Assembly (NCBI RefSeq): GCF_012489685.1
Contig: NC_080042.1
Location: 11,298,150 to 11,362,149, forward strand
Origin: Lotus japonicus
Taxonomy: Eukaryota > Streptophyta > Magnoliopsida > Fabales > Fabaceae
Direction of reading: 5' to 3'
DNA length: 64,000 bases
The notes under the pieces were generated by a model. The model did not search any database and was not told the DNA's origin. It was given only the letters and a program-made list of their open reading frames with translations. How positions within the stretch are numbered: position 1 is the stretch's first letter; each line of letters begins with the position of its first letter. The translations under genes and the position numbers were made by a program. Shown here piece by piece: positions 1 through 11,079 of the stretch.

Positions 1-1
1 G

Positions 2-1290
2 ATTCAAGAGACCCTCGCCAATCCCAGCATAGAGGGGGATTTGGTGGCTTCGGTTGTTCGCCAGGAAACTTGGATGAATCCCATCATTGACATTCTAGCG
101 GGAGAGCCTAGTGACGTAATAAAATACTCAAAGGCGCAAAGGAGGGAGGCGGGGCACTACACGCTACTCGACGGGATACTCTTCCGGCGAGGATTCAGTT
201 CGCCCCTCCTAAGGTGTCTTCCACCTGAGAAGTACGAGGCTGTTATGGCGGAGGTCCATGAGGGAGTTTGTGCAAGCCACATTGGAGGAAGGTCACTGGC
301 GAGCAAAGTCCTTAGAGTGGGTTTCTATTGGCCTACGATAAGGAAGGACTATGCAGAGTTTGTGAGGAAATGCGAGAAGTGTCAAGTATTTGCGGACCTA
401 CCCAGAGCTCCGCCAGAGCAACTAGCCACAATCAGTTCCCCATGGCCCATCGCCATGTGGGGAGTCGATCTCGTCGGGCCATTCCCCACCGCTAGGTCGC
501 AAATGAAGTTCATCCTGGTGGCGGTGGACTACTTCACTAAATGGGTGGAAGCTGAGCCTCTGATTAGCATTACGGCGGCCAAAATTATAGGTTTTTACTG
601 GAAGAGAATCGTCTGCCGGTTCGGGGTACCAAGGGCTATCGTCTCGGACAATGGGACGCAGTTCGCAAGTAATCAAACCAAGGAGTTCTACGAAGAGATG
701 GGCATTCGGAGGAGATTCTCTTCGCTGGAACATCCGCAAACAAATGGCCAAGCAGAGTCGGCGAACAAAGTCATCCTGCGAGGTTGGAAGCGCCGACTCT
801 CGGGGCCAAGGGGGCGTGGTTAGATGAACTCCCAATTGTTATTTGGTCTTACAATACAACACAACACTCAACTACAGAGGAGACTCTGTTCAGAATGACT
901 TACGGGGCCGACGCCATGCTCCCTGTGGAGATAGACAACAGTTCGTGGCGAACGACACTGAAGTTCGAGGGCGAAAATTCCTCAAACATGGCGATAGAGC
1001 TGGACTTGTTGTCGGAGACACACAATGAGGCCCGCGTCAGGGAAGCCGCGATGAATCAGCGAGTTGCGGCCAAGTATGACACAAAGGTAAAACCAAGGGA
1101 GATGCAGGAAGGGAATCTGGTGCTCAAAAAGCGAAAATGAGTCACCGAAAACAAATTAAGCCCAATCTGGGAGGGGCCCTACAGGATCTTAAAAGCTTTG
1201 GGAAGAGGAGCATATCACCTGGAGAGCTTGGATGGGAAACGGGTGCCACGATCCTGGAACGCAGCAAGCCTGAAGTACTATTACAGCTGA
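2..1290 (+). pseudogene. Ty3/gypsy pol fragment: integrase zinc-binding, core and C-terminal parts
   Basis: The reading frame is already open at the left edge (base 2), so the start is missing. It shows an HHCC zinc-binding region (final CEKC near 370-381) and an rve-type integrase core with Asp in GVDLVGPF (about 463-486), Asp in SDNGTQF (about 646-666) and Glu in QAESANKV (about 749-772). Past about 800 the homology continues one frame over (GAKGAWLDEL, then TYGADAMLPVEI), so there is one frameshift. A TGA at 1138-1140 interrupts that second frame, which resumes with WEGPYRILKALGRGAYHLE and WNAASLKYYYS up to TGA at 1288-1290. In the family this part inserts the cDNA into the host chromosome. 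One frameshift and one nonsense codon make this copy inactive. Confidence 0.9.
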
Positions 1291-2089
1291 TAAGGCGAGA
1301 ACGAGTTGGATCTGAGGCGAAGGAAGGCAGTGCGCCTCACGTAGGCTGTGGAGTTAAATGCGAAATGGAGAAACATACTTTTGTACTTATCCCAAGAAGT
1401 TATTGGCCAAAAGCGCCCAAAAATGGTAAAAACAAAGACACGTTCTTGTTCTCCATCTCGGGAGTTTGTTGGCTATCACGCCTGATTGAAAATACAAAAA
1501 TTGTATCCAGCAATTTCAATCACACTGAATTGCGGCGAGAGCTCGGTGGGAAAAATTCCCTGAAGGTGGCAATCCCAACACGACCTTGATGTTTGGGGAT
1601 TGCTCCGGAAAAGCCGACGCAATTCGCCGTCACTCGTCGGCGATGTGTGCGAATAAGCTTCTTATCCCAGTAATCTCCCCGAAATATGGGCGAGCATTTT
1701 TCAACTAGGCTCGAAAGTCTCGGGTAAACCCATATGTTCATTGGGCACTAAGCAATTGTAAGTCCCCGCCTAATAGGGCTGGCGGGGCCACACCTGATCT
1801 TACAGGAAATATGTGTGTGAATGAAAGCCTCGGTTCAAAAATCAAGCAACGAGTCCTAGTTGAACCCAGCACACCATCAATGTCGTCAGACGTAATTCAG
1901 AAACAGAGAAATGATGAAGGACGCGAGAGAGAAAATCGAAAAGCGCTAAAACGTGCGAGAGAAATAATATAATAATGAAAACTGAAAACGGATGGCTTAA
2001 ACTAAGATACGACGAGTAAAACAAAATAGTACTAACATTACAATAATCAAATATAAAAATAAGAAGTAAACATTGTTTTATCTGTCTCT
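1291..2089. other. Non-coding spacer of the Tat element
   Basis: About 0.8 kb lies between the end of pol and the end of the antisense ORF. Short open frames occur on both strands, but none resembles a known protein or continues the neighbouring domains. A long spacer here is usual for Tat-type elements. Confidence 0.5.
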
Positions 2090-4206
2090 TCATTTTTTCT
2101 CCACATCATCTCCAAGGTCAACATTGGCGACTCCCGGTGGATCTTCGACACCCTCCAACCCGGCGGGCGTAATCTTCTTAAAAACTCCTAAGGGACCAAG
2201 GTCGATGTTCGGATGGAGATGTTTGACTTGAGCCTTGGCGATCAGGAAGCCGCGGATACGCTCATTGGCCACCGCTTGAGCAGCATCGCCCCTAATCCCC
2301 TCCTCCAAGGCGAGGGCCTGGGCGTCTTTCTCGGCCAAGAGTTTGCGTTTCGACTCCAAATCAGAGCGAGTGTCGGCAAGAGCTTTACCCCTGTCCGCCA
2401 AGTCCCGGCGCAACTTGGCGATTTCCTCATTCTTGGCCGAAAGGTCTTCCTTCTGAGAAGCAAGAGTAGCCTCCCGAGTACCAAGAGTTTTGCGGAGTTC
2501 TTCAATTTCGCTTTCAAGTTGTTCCTCTTTCTTGTCCGCCGCAGCCTTAACAAGCTTCGCCTCAGCGAGTTTCTTCTGCATCTTTGCCGTCTTTTCCGTT
2601 TCCGAGGTCAACTGTTTGGACAACTTGGAGCAATTTTCATTAATTTGAAGGTTGGTCGTGCGCAGCTTCTCCACCTCCTGCCGGAGTCCAGCAATCCCGG
2701 AAAGAGGGCGGGCTACCCAAGCCACTTGGGCGAACAGGCAGCCCGCTCGGAGGAGGTTGGACACAGCTTCTTGGGCAACGTCTTGCGGGTTCTAGTTGGA
2801 CGTTTCCCTTAGTTTCTCGAGGAAGGGATGAGAAAGTAGGAAGGAGAAGGGATCGGAGCTTGATTTGCCAGTAGGTTTCTGTGGACGATTCAGTGGGGGG
2901 TCTTTTTCCTCTCCAACAGCCTTGGGAGAAGCAGGAGTTGGCAAGTCAGAGGCAGAAGTTGAGAGGTGAACGACAGTTGGCGAGGACTGGGCTGTCGGTG
3001 ACACCGGGGGGCGAGAAGGGCCCTCAACCTGGGCAATGCTCGCCTTACCCTGGTGAGTAGGTTTAGAAGGGTCGCCCGCACCAACCGGGGTGGGAGTGCC
3101 AGAGGTAGTGCCCTCCTCTCCAGGGACGGTTGAAGAAGCGAGAGGTGACTTCAGCTCATCCAGTTTTCTCTTCTTAGAAGCACCGTCGTCCGACGACGAG
3201 CTTTGTCTTTTCTCCCCGGTATGAGCAGAGGGAGGGGTTTTAACGCCCCCAGAGAGGAAAGCCTTCAAAAGATCGTCGGAAGAGAAATTCATTTTTCCTG
3301 AAAAGAAAAAGAGAAAGCAGCCGTTAGAAATAAAAGACGTATAAAACGAAGGGTGCGACAAAGGAACAAGAAAAAGGACCTAGTCGGGGATGCAATTTAG
3401 ATCCTGGGGGGACATCAAGCAGTTCAATGCAACTAAAAAAGTGGAAGTCGGGATAAGACCACAACGACGAAGTTTTCTCTGGGGGAAAAAGATATTTTTG
3501 GGAGGCTGGATAAGGATCTGGGGGACAATGTCCAGTAAAGAGGGAAAAGGGCCTTCCCATCCTTCTGTGTAAATGAGGAAGGGTAAGCAGGGTGGACGAT
3601 GACCCTGAAGTACCGGTGAACCAAGTAAGATTTCGGGCCCACTTGATAAGGGGCAAATCGTTCTCGTCCTGGCCGGGGCACCAGAATGACCCAGCCGCGA
3701 GATCCTCAGGTTTATGAATCTGTTTCAAAGAAGAAGGAAAAAAGGGCATCAGAGGGCGTTACGTCAACGCTATGGAAAAGAATCTCAAAACACCGCAGAT
3801 AGGCCCAGGAGCGGGGATGGAGTTGACAAGGAAAAACGCTCATATTGCGCAACATTTGAGTAAGAAAGGGGGAGAAAGGAAGCTTAATGCTCAGATCAAG
3901 AAACAGGCATTTGTAAACGAAGAAAAAATGGGAATATTTAGGGTCGTTAAGCCCACGATGCTGCCAGGGGCGGTCTTGTCCCCGACATCCGGTGGTTCGG
4001 AGAAGGCCCTCTAATAATGAAGAATGGCAGAGCCCACCGACCTTGCGAGCAAGGTCAGAGATAGATTCGCTAGTTGACAGTTTTGATGGTTGATCAAGAA
4101 ATCCTAGATCAGGGGCTTCTGAAGTAGGGGAAGACAGAGTGGCGAAGGTCGTCAAGCGATGGGCTTTGATCTCCTCAACAGAAGACAAGGCTTTTGTTGA
4201 CGACAT
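2090..4206 (-). pseudogene. Antisense extra ORF of the Tat element (gypsy-type transposase domain plus coiled coil), broken
   Basis: This is read on the - strand from an ATG at 4206 (first residues MSSTKALSSVEEIKAH) to a stop at 2090. The N-terminal third carries a stretch (FLDLSIKLPFSPF, QLHPRSWAYLRCFEIL) that I recognise as the 'putative gypsy type transposon' domain (Pfam Transposase_28 type); its biochemical role is unknown. A Ser/Pro-rich middle and a long Glu/Lys-rich heptad region (coiled coil, about 2240-2690) follow. Breaks: a frameshift near 3730-3750 in a T-rich run; at least one more between about 3600 and 3680; and an in-frame TAG at 2792-2794. A polypyrimidine tract ending in CAG just before 3299 (- strand) looks like a 3' splice site, so the original gene may have had an intron near 3300-3382. 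An in-frame ATG further upstream (4470) would add a low-complexity leader and is less likely. Confidence 0.65.
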
Positions 4207-4801
4207 CAAAGAAAGTAAAGAGAGAAAGGGGAGAAGGAAAGGATAAAGACTAACCAGGAAGGGAACCGTGAGAAGAAGAGCAAGAGCCGGAGTGGGGATT
4301 CGTGAGATCAGCAAAGGAGACTGGAGTGAGAGTCGGGGGCAAATATGGGAGCAGTTAATAGAAGATGATGAATGATGTGAGGGAAGAGAACTCAGATGTT
4401 GGGTGTGATAAAGATTAGAAAATCGTGCCTCATCGCGGTAAATCATCATGGTAAAGGGGGGCCCACACATAAAAGTGTGACGTGGGTTCCGGAGAGTAGG
4501 GGCAGCGCATTAAGTGGAAAGTCGTGACGGTTGAACCTGGTTGGTTCAAATTTAAAATTGACAAGATGGTGACATAATTCGAAAAAGCGTTTTAAAGGTG
4601 GCGGTTGAGGTTCTGTGGATTTACTAATCCAAACATTGTTTCAAGGCGCGACGTGTGGAAAGGATGCAACATGTGACAAATCATCGCGATTTGGGGCATG
4701 TGCATGGCTATGCCGAGTCAGGAGGACCAGAAGACATCGCCACAAGCCTGCTTGTGGACTTGGGTCGCCCAGAAGAAGAGGACGCGGCTGGAGATCCAAA
4801 G

Positions 4802-5329
4802 TGTTGATTACAAAGACTTATTTATCAGGCCATGTAGGCCATTGTTTTTCACTTTTAGATTCTAAGTTTTTAGGCTTTGATCAGTATCCTTGGGGATCTC
4901 GCCTTATTTCTTACTTAAAGACACACTTAGCTCTCATCCTTCGAGCTCGCTGTCTTGTGGACTTGTGGACTGGGCGAGACCCCTGGGTCCCTCGCCCAGG
5001 AGACTTGACCTTGGGCGGGGGACGCACCATGACCTTGGGCCTCCCTTCCCGAGACCCAACTGGCCCATTCGAATAGGAAAGAGGCGCCAAAGCCCAACTC
5101 CACCTCTATAAATAGGAGGGAAATACCAATTGTAAGGGACTCTTAGCTCATTTGAATAATAATAGCATTGAAATTCAGTTACACTTTCTCTCTCTAAGTG
5201 GTTAGAGCTTCTCTCTCTAAGCATTCTCATCACATTCCTCACACTTTGGGTACTACCTTCCCTCTCTATGTTCTAGCACGAAACACTATTCAACCCCCCC
5301 TCATCTTTCTAGTGTTTTTCATACCTTCA
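4802..5329 (+). repeat. 3' LTR of the Tat element
   Basis: The segment starts TGTTGA after a purine-containing stretch, holds a plant-type TATA box (TATAAATA at 5107-5114) followed by CT-rich leader sequence, and ends ATACCTTCA. Beyond it the sequence changes at once to a decayed ORF on the other strand. TG...CA ends and a core promoter about 300 bp inside fit an LTR of about 528 bp. The second LTR is outside the window, so the boundaries are estimates. Confidence 0.55.
5107..5114 (+). promoter_or_regulatory. TATA box of the Tat LTR
   Basis: TATAAATA inside CTCTATAAATAGGAGGG, in the middle of the inferred LTR, followed within about 60-120 bp by CT-rich leader sequence. This is the usual layout of a plant retrotransposon promoter. 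Confidence 0.6.
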
Positions 5330-6770
5330 ATATAAATTTCGTGGGTACCAATGAAAATAATATGGCAGCCAAAAATAATTTGAACAATTTGAATTCAAAT
5401 ACAATTCTTGTGCATTAAAGGAATATCCTAAAACAACATATTTTTGAGCACAATCTTTGGCAAGATTTTGTTTTTGTTTTCTCAATATTTGAAATTCCTC
5501 CTTTGATTTCTCCTGTGCCCTTAATAATTTTTTGCAATCCTCAATTTCCTCCACTGAATAACCTGAATCAATTAAATCTTTTAGTTGTTTCCCCTCTTCC
5601 TCTCCTGACGTTAAGGCTTTCACGTTAGAGTTCATATTTTGAAACTCCTTTGATGTTGCTAACGTAAAAGGCTCATCCTCCCCCAGCCGCGTGTAACCTG
5701 AATTTACCACCTCTGTAAATGCTCATGTTATTTCATCCCTGAATTGAAGGTTGTCGTTCATAAATTAAAGGCATTCAAATTCGAGTGCAAAAAATCCGCC
5801 TTACTAGGGTCATTCGTCGGCGACCCAGCCAGCTTCTCCGCCACCACGTGACCATTCCTTGAACCACCACCAGACGCCCCTGCATGAAGACAACCAATGC
5901 CCTCCATTTTATCATCCATGAACACTTCATCTTCTTTCTCTGAATCGACGTCCACCGTAGACTCGTAATCTTTTTCATTATCAAATTATGGGGTTGTGAG
6001 GACACCATCATTCACGGCATCATCATCTGAACCATCATCTTCATCTAACACGTAAATCTTCACCGGCAGTGACGGCATATCCTCGACGCTCCCATAATCA
6101 TAAGCCACAACGTCCTTCTGAACCAAAATAATACATGAAGTCCTGCCTACGTGAACAGACATAGTAAAACATTGCAATAACGAATGATTCATACGATCTA
6201 AGATTCTGGAAAAATCAGCACGATGTCGCGATGAAGTTTTAACATTCGACGACACATAAGTCCCCAACCTGATTCCCACAGCCGTAAAAAACGTCCAACC
6301 CATAATCCTAGCGGAATTTGCCATAACCGAATCCAAACAAGGTGTGCAACCCCAAAATTGAGCTATGTACACGGTCTAACATGAGAAAGCTTTTGCTCCA
6401 AAAAATCACGGCACTCTGTAATCATGACCTACATCTCATCCTTATTTTCAAATTCCAATATCACTTCATTCGCTCCTAACGGGATGAGTCGGAAATTAAA
6501 CAAACCGATCTTGCTGAATTCCTCCTCCAACTCATCTAATGGCATAGCTTCAAGAGTGTGTGCCTGAGCACATCGTCGAACCCACTCCTCAACTAAGTCT
6601 GACGCTATGAATCACAACTGAGTAATGTCATACTTGTGAGTAACCTCCTTTGGCTGATCTGATATTTCTTTTTTCTTCATAGCTTCAGCTTGTCCATTCG
6701 TAGGATGCTGACCCTTTGGTCTTCGGATTATCCCCTAGATTTCATATTGATACCGGCCCGGGGACGGGAC
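5330..6770 (-). pseudogene. Decayed DUF4283-type ORF (LINE ORF1-like)
   Basis: Read on the - strand from about 6770, the frame shows LEEEFSKIGLFNFRLIPLG, EVILEFENKDEM and then VWIRLWQIPLGLW, the pattern of DUF4283 proteins that often accompany plant LINE reverse transcriptases. It continues as MGWTFFTAVGIRLGTYVSS and an acidic stretch, then a Glu/Lys-rich tail (EEEGKQLKDLIDSGYSVEE). Several in-frame stops (for example before FIASDLVEEW and after CT near 6376) and frame changes around 5710-5990 show decay. The homology ends where the Tat LTR begins, so the retrotransposon probably inserted into it. Assignment is by motif memory only. Confidence 0.5.
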
Positions 6771-7113
6771 CTTGAAACTCCGAGAAGGCCGCTGATAGAT
6801 CCATAAAGATAAATTGCATGTATGGAACTACAATTGAATCAAAATCAAAATATATTTAGGAGAAAAGCTTCTAGATGTCAGTAGGTTGAGGTGTTTTTAT
6901 TATTAGGTTGAGAGAAACATAGTGACTCATAATCACCGAAAAGCACAAACCAATTACATCTAATCATCAAGCACTTGTTATTAAACTCAATATGAAATAG
7001 TATGTATATTCCTAAGCATGAAGAACTTGTGTAAGAATTTACATTAATATATATAAATTTAGTTTTCAACAGTTTTAATTTCACTTTGAGACTGTATGTT
7101 TTTTTTAATAGTA

Positions 7114-8390
7114 GGCTTAATAGCACTTTTGGTCCCTCACGTTAGCTATATGTGCGAAAACCGTCCCCTAAGTAAGAAAATAGCAAAAAACGTCCCTCAC
7201 TTTGTCAAACGGCAGCACTTTTGGTCCCTCCTCACTATTCCGTCAAAATACTAACGTTTTCTGTCAAATATTAAACGGTTTTCTCAGAAAAATTAATAAA
7301 AAATGAAAACCCAGAAAATTTATGATGTTCTTCATCATAGTCAGTATGTTCTTCATCTTCTTCAGTTATTTTTCAGAAAAATAACAAACCCATCATCAAC
7401 AACAGGCCACCAAAACAGTCCCCCTCAATCTTTCCCCTCCATCATAAGAAAAAAATCATGTTGTTGCTCAATTCAGGATTGAGAACAGGGAGAACTTAGG
7501 AGGTGCTTTAAATCAACCACTCACAATTTCTCAGGTGGCTGCCATCGCTGCACAAGATCAAGATGAACAACATGAACAATGACACTGACAGTTACGGCGT
7601 CACCACCGGCTTCGGTGCCACCTCCCATCTCAGAACGGAAAATGGCAATACTTTTGAAACCCTTTTCATCTGAGCAGCGGGCTCGTTGACGGCAGAGGCG
7701 CGATGAAGATGTTGGTTTCAGATTTGATGCAAACCGAGTTAATTGCACGATAAAGAGGGAACTGAAATGTAGATGCTAACCGAGTTGATTTTTGAATGAA
7801 ACTGCAGAAATTTCATATCTGACTCTCACCCACACGACAAACAAAATCCCTAATTTTCCGATGCCTGAATCGGTGAAATTTCAGATCTGGCTCTCTCCTC
7901 GACTTGCTTCTTTCTCGATCTCATCCTCCCTGTTCTCGATTTCTTTTTCTCCCTGATCTGAATTTGTGTTGTTGACGGTGGGGGAGAGACGAGGCAGCGG
8001 CAGAGCTTTGGCTTTCTTCTGGGAAGGTGGGTGTGGAAGAAGAAGGTTGGAAGTGTTGGTGTGATGTTCTGAGGAAAGAAAGCAGAGAGCTTTTATGGGG
8101 TTTTTTTTAGTGTTAAGAGTGAGGAAAGAAGCATAGAGTTTTTCTGGTGTTTTTAGATGAAGAATATGAATATTCATACTTTATGTATTTACATTTTTAT
8201 TTTATTTTTTATTAATTTTTTTTTTTTTGCTAGAAACTGTTAAGATTTGGATGAAAGTCAACGGAATAGTGATGAGGGACCGAAAGTGCTGTCGTTTGAC
8301 AAAGTGAGGGATTATTTTTGCTATTTTCTTACTTAGGGGATGATTTTCGCACATATGACAAATGTGAAGGACCAAAAGTGCTATTAAGCC
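7114..8390. mobile_element. Mutator-like element (MULE), non-autonomous, 130-bp TIRs
   Basis: The left end (7114-7243, starting GGCTTAATAGCACTTTTGG) is an inverted copy of the right end (8261-8390), about 90% identical by eye. The element is flanked by an exact 9-bp duplication TTAATAGTA (7105-7113 and 8391-8399), the size expected for Mutator transposases. The ~1-kb interior encodes no transposase. On the - strand it holds short open frames (7881-8177 and 7521-7748) and CT-rich leader-like sequence that may be captured host DNA, which would make it a Pack-MULE. I cannot identify a donor gene. Confidence 0.9.
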
Positions 8391-8399
8391 TTAATAGTA

Positions 8400-11074
8400 T
8401 TATACATAGATAACAAAATGACAGCATGTACAATGCTTATTTTAAGAACAGAATAATAAATTAGAAGAGTACAATATAAAGAAAAGAATAGAAAGGTAGC
8501 ATGTTCCTAAGTATATATAGAAGATTGTCAATATCAGGACGAATATGAGCATCGTTGATAGGTATGTAGCTCCTAACTAAAGTTTAAATGTCATATATCT
8601 ACAGGAAAGTGAGAAACACAACGGGGCAAAAATAGAAAGGCAGAGAAAAAATAAGTCAAGAAGCCTACTTATAGCATTTTCCTATGTATCAAACTACACA
8701 ACAAAAAATTGTATCCTATATATCTTAAACAAACCAAAAAGACTATTCTAACCAATCTTCAACTTACAAAGTAACTTTTATCATCCCAAGATGTTTTTGT
8801 GAGATCTTTACTTTTTCTGAAACAGTAAATCATACATTAGAGGTAAATTGATTACAATTTTATTTCATTTAGATTCAAATACACAATTCAGATGGAGTCA
8901 AAAGGCTCACGCTATCAATTTTTAGAATCATGTACTGAATGCAGATGTGTTCTCTTCCAGCATGTGTTTCTGCAAATACAGTGAATATAGCTAAAAATTT
9001 AGATCTATTTACTTGATCAATACAAAGTTATGTCCACCAAAAAAGCAGGGTTCACACATGAGCTTTTAGTGTTATCAATACAAAAATGTAAGCTCAAAGA
9101 ATGAGACAACACATTAAATGGGTTGTTGAGGAGATGCCACTGTGTACCAAGCTACCAAGGAGAAGCCATCAATTTTTCAAATAGTGGAGTTCTTAAGTTG
9201 AAATATCCATTAGATATAGATTTTAGAGTCATAATACAGCTATCAGAAATAAAATCTAAGATCCAAATATCTTCAATTTGAACAATTCAGAAATGGAAGT
9301 AAACAGAGAAATCATAAATCATGATTTCCCATTAAGCAAACTAAAATGATCAAGTACATAGAACGTCGAGTAAAAGAACTAAATATAATTTAAAATCAAG
9401 TAGATGTAAATTAATAAATTGGTAAATACCAATGAAAAGTTCACTCATTCTACTTTCAATGTGAAAAGCAGCAAAGATCAGCAAATAACACTTTCTTCAA
9501 GTGAGAAGTCCACCCTTAGGAATGACCACCCAACCTAAAATCACTCTTTATATAATTTTTTCCCACCTACCCTTCTACCCTCTCTTCTTTTAATATTTTC
9601 TTCCAACAAAAGTTAAACCTCAAAATATTAGGAACCATGGGAGGCAAACAAAATGTTTAGTAAGCGTATTCACGTTCTCTAAAGTAATGATCTTATATAA
9701 AGACATGGGATAAAATGGTACATAACATGAGGTGTCACTTCTCCTATTCTAAAATCTGGTTTCTCTACATGCCATGTTCTCCCATTCTCTTTGTAACATA
9801 GTTGGAAACTAATTTAGGATTTCATAGTTGGATTGATCAATATAATACAAACCTTTCAAGCAATATGGTATGATCGTTGAGTTCTCCAACAGACTATTAA
9901 GCTAAATATAATTTTTATTCAGCAAAGTATTGTTCTTATAGCACCACTCCATGGTAATTAAAGCCAAATTTAAGACAGCAAGTGAAACAAAGGATTATTT
10001 CTTTGTATCTTATAATTGATAAGATGAAAATCGAAGCATCTATACAAAATATAAATCAGAAAACAAAGGATTATGTAGAAAGGCTAAGAGGAGCCTAAGG
10101 TTTGGTAGTCTTTTTCTTTGTGAATCTACCATTATAGATTAGTTGTGTCCTTATAATTTTTTTGGTGAAGCAGAAAAATTATTACTGGTATTATAATGAA
10201 GGTTGCCCTCTCAAGTTGGAAGGTAAGATACGACCACCATCCAAAGCCACTTTATAAACATAAATCTCAAAAAACAAATGTAGAAAAAATCTGTGCTAAC
10301 ACAGGCAAATAGTGCTTAGCAATTTTGACCCTTTAGTTGTTTTTACTGGCTCTCACATTTGATCATTCCTAGAATAGCTTAGAATTTCCCTTTTATTTTT
10401 TATTTTTTCTTTAGTTAGTTCTCATCCTAGGAGATTATGTTGCTTTTACTTAGAACTCCTGAACTCTCCACAAACCCAAGTCAATAATGAATTCATAATG
10501 TAAATTAAATTCACAAAAAAAATGTGAAAGGTCGAGGAAGGAGAAACCTGGATCAAGAAAGCAACTGATTCTATCTCTGGTAGAAGTTTGCTCCTACTTC
10601 TTTTCATCTTCACTGCTCTATGATGGCATCCACTTCATAGTCCATATACCTTGGTAACCAAATCACTCGAACTCCCTTGAATGCTCCGTCTCATAAATTG
10701 ACTTCTTTAAAGCAATCAATCTCACACTCTGCAAACATAAACAAAGAAATTATTAATGATAAACAATCTCACTAACCTGTGTTTATATAACAGATGAGAT
10801 ATGCTACCATTGGGAGCATTCATAAAACAGGAAATAGAAGAATTCGAAACAGAGTTAGGGAAATGCTAAGCTTTTGAAGTGACTGTTGAAAAATCAACTG
10901 GATTACAATTGTGTATATTGGAAGTAATCAAACCTGTCCTTAGTCCATGCATATTTTCCTAATCCTTTCAGAAACTGAAATTTAGGGAAAGGAACAACCT
11001 TTCAGAAGTATATTACCAAAATAATTGAAAATCACATTTTAAATAGAAAAATGAGAGACAAAATGTAGCTTACC
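8400..11074. other. AT-rich intergenic sequence, no gene seen
   Basis: About 2.7 kb with no open frame above 60 codons on either strand and no recognisable domain. A more GC-balanced stretch at 10550-10740 is bounded by AT-rich sequence and could be a non-coding or decayed exon. On the - strand it reads about 20 codons before a stop. Confidence 0.4.
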
Positions 11075-11079
11075 ATTGG

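Larger units (their letters stand above)
1..5329 (+). mobile_element. Tat-lineage Ty3/gypsy retrotransposon, 3' half, decayed
   Basis: From left to right the sequence shows the integrase end of a gypsy polyprotein on the + strand, a non-coding spacer, a long ORF on the opposite strand, and an LTR-like segment with a TATA box ending in CTTCA. An antisense extra ORF between pol and the 3' LTR is a known feature of Tat-lineage elements (Grande, Retand and relatives), so I assign it there. The 5' half lies outside the window. Both coding parts carry frameshifts or stops, so the copy is not autonomous. The assignment to Tat rather than Athila rests on layout and integrase character, not on a tree. 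Confidence 0.75.

Noticed and set aside
2213..2812. 199-codon + strand frame opposite the Tat antisense ORF
   Set aside because: The - strand frame has a coiled-coil pattern and family resemblance; the + strand product is its mirror.
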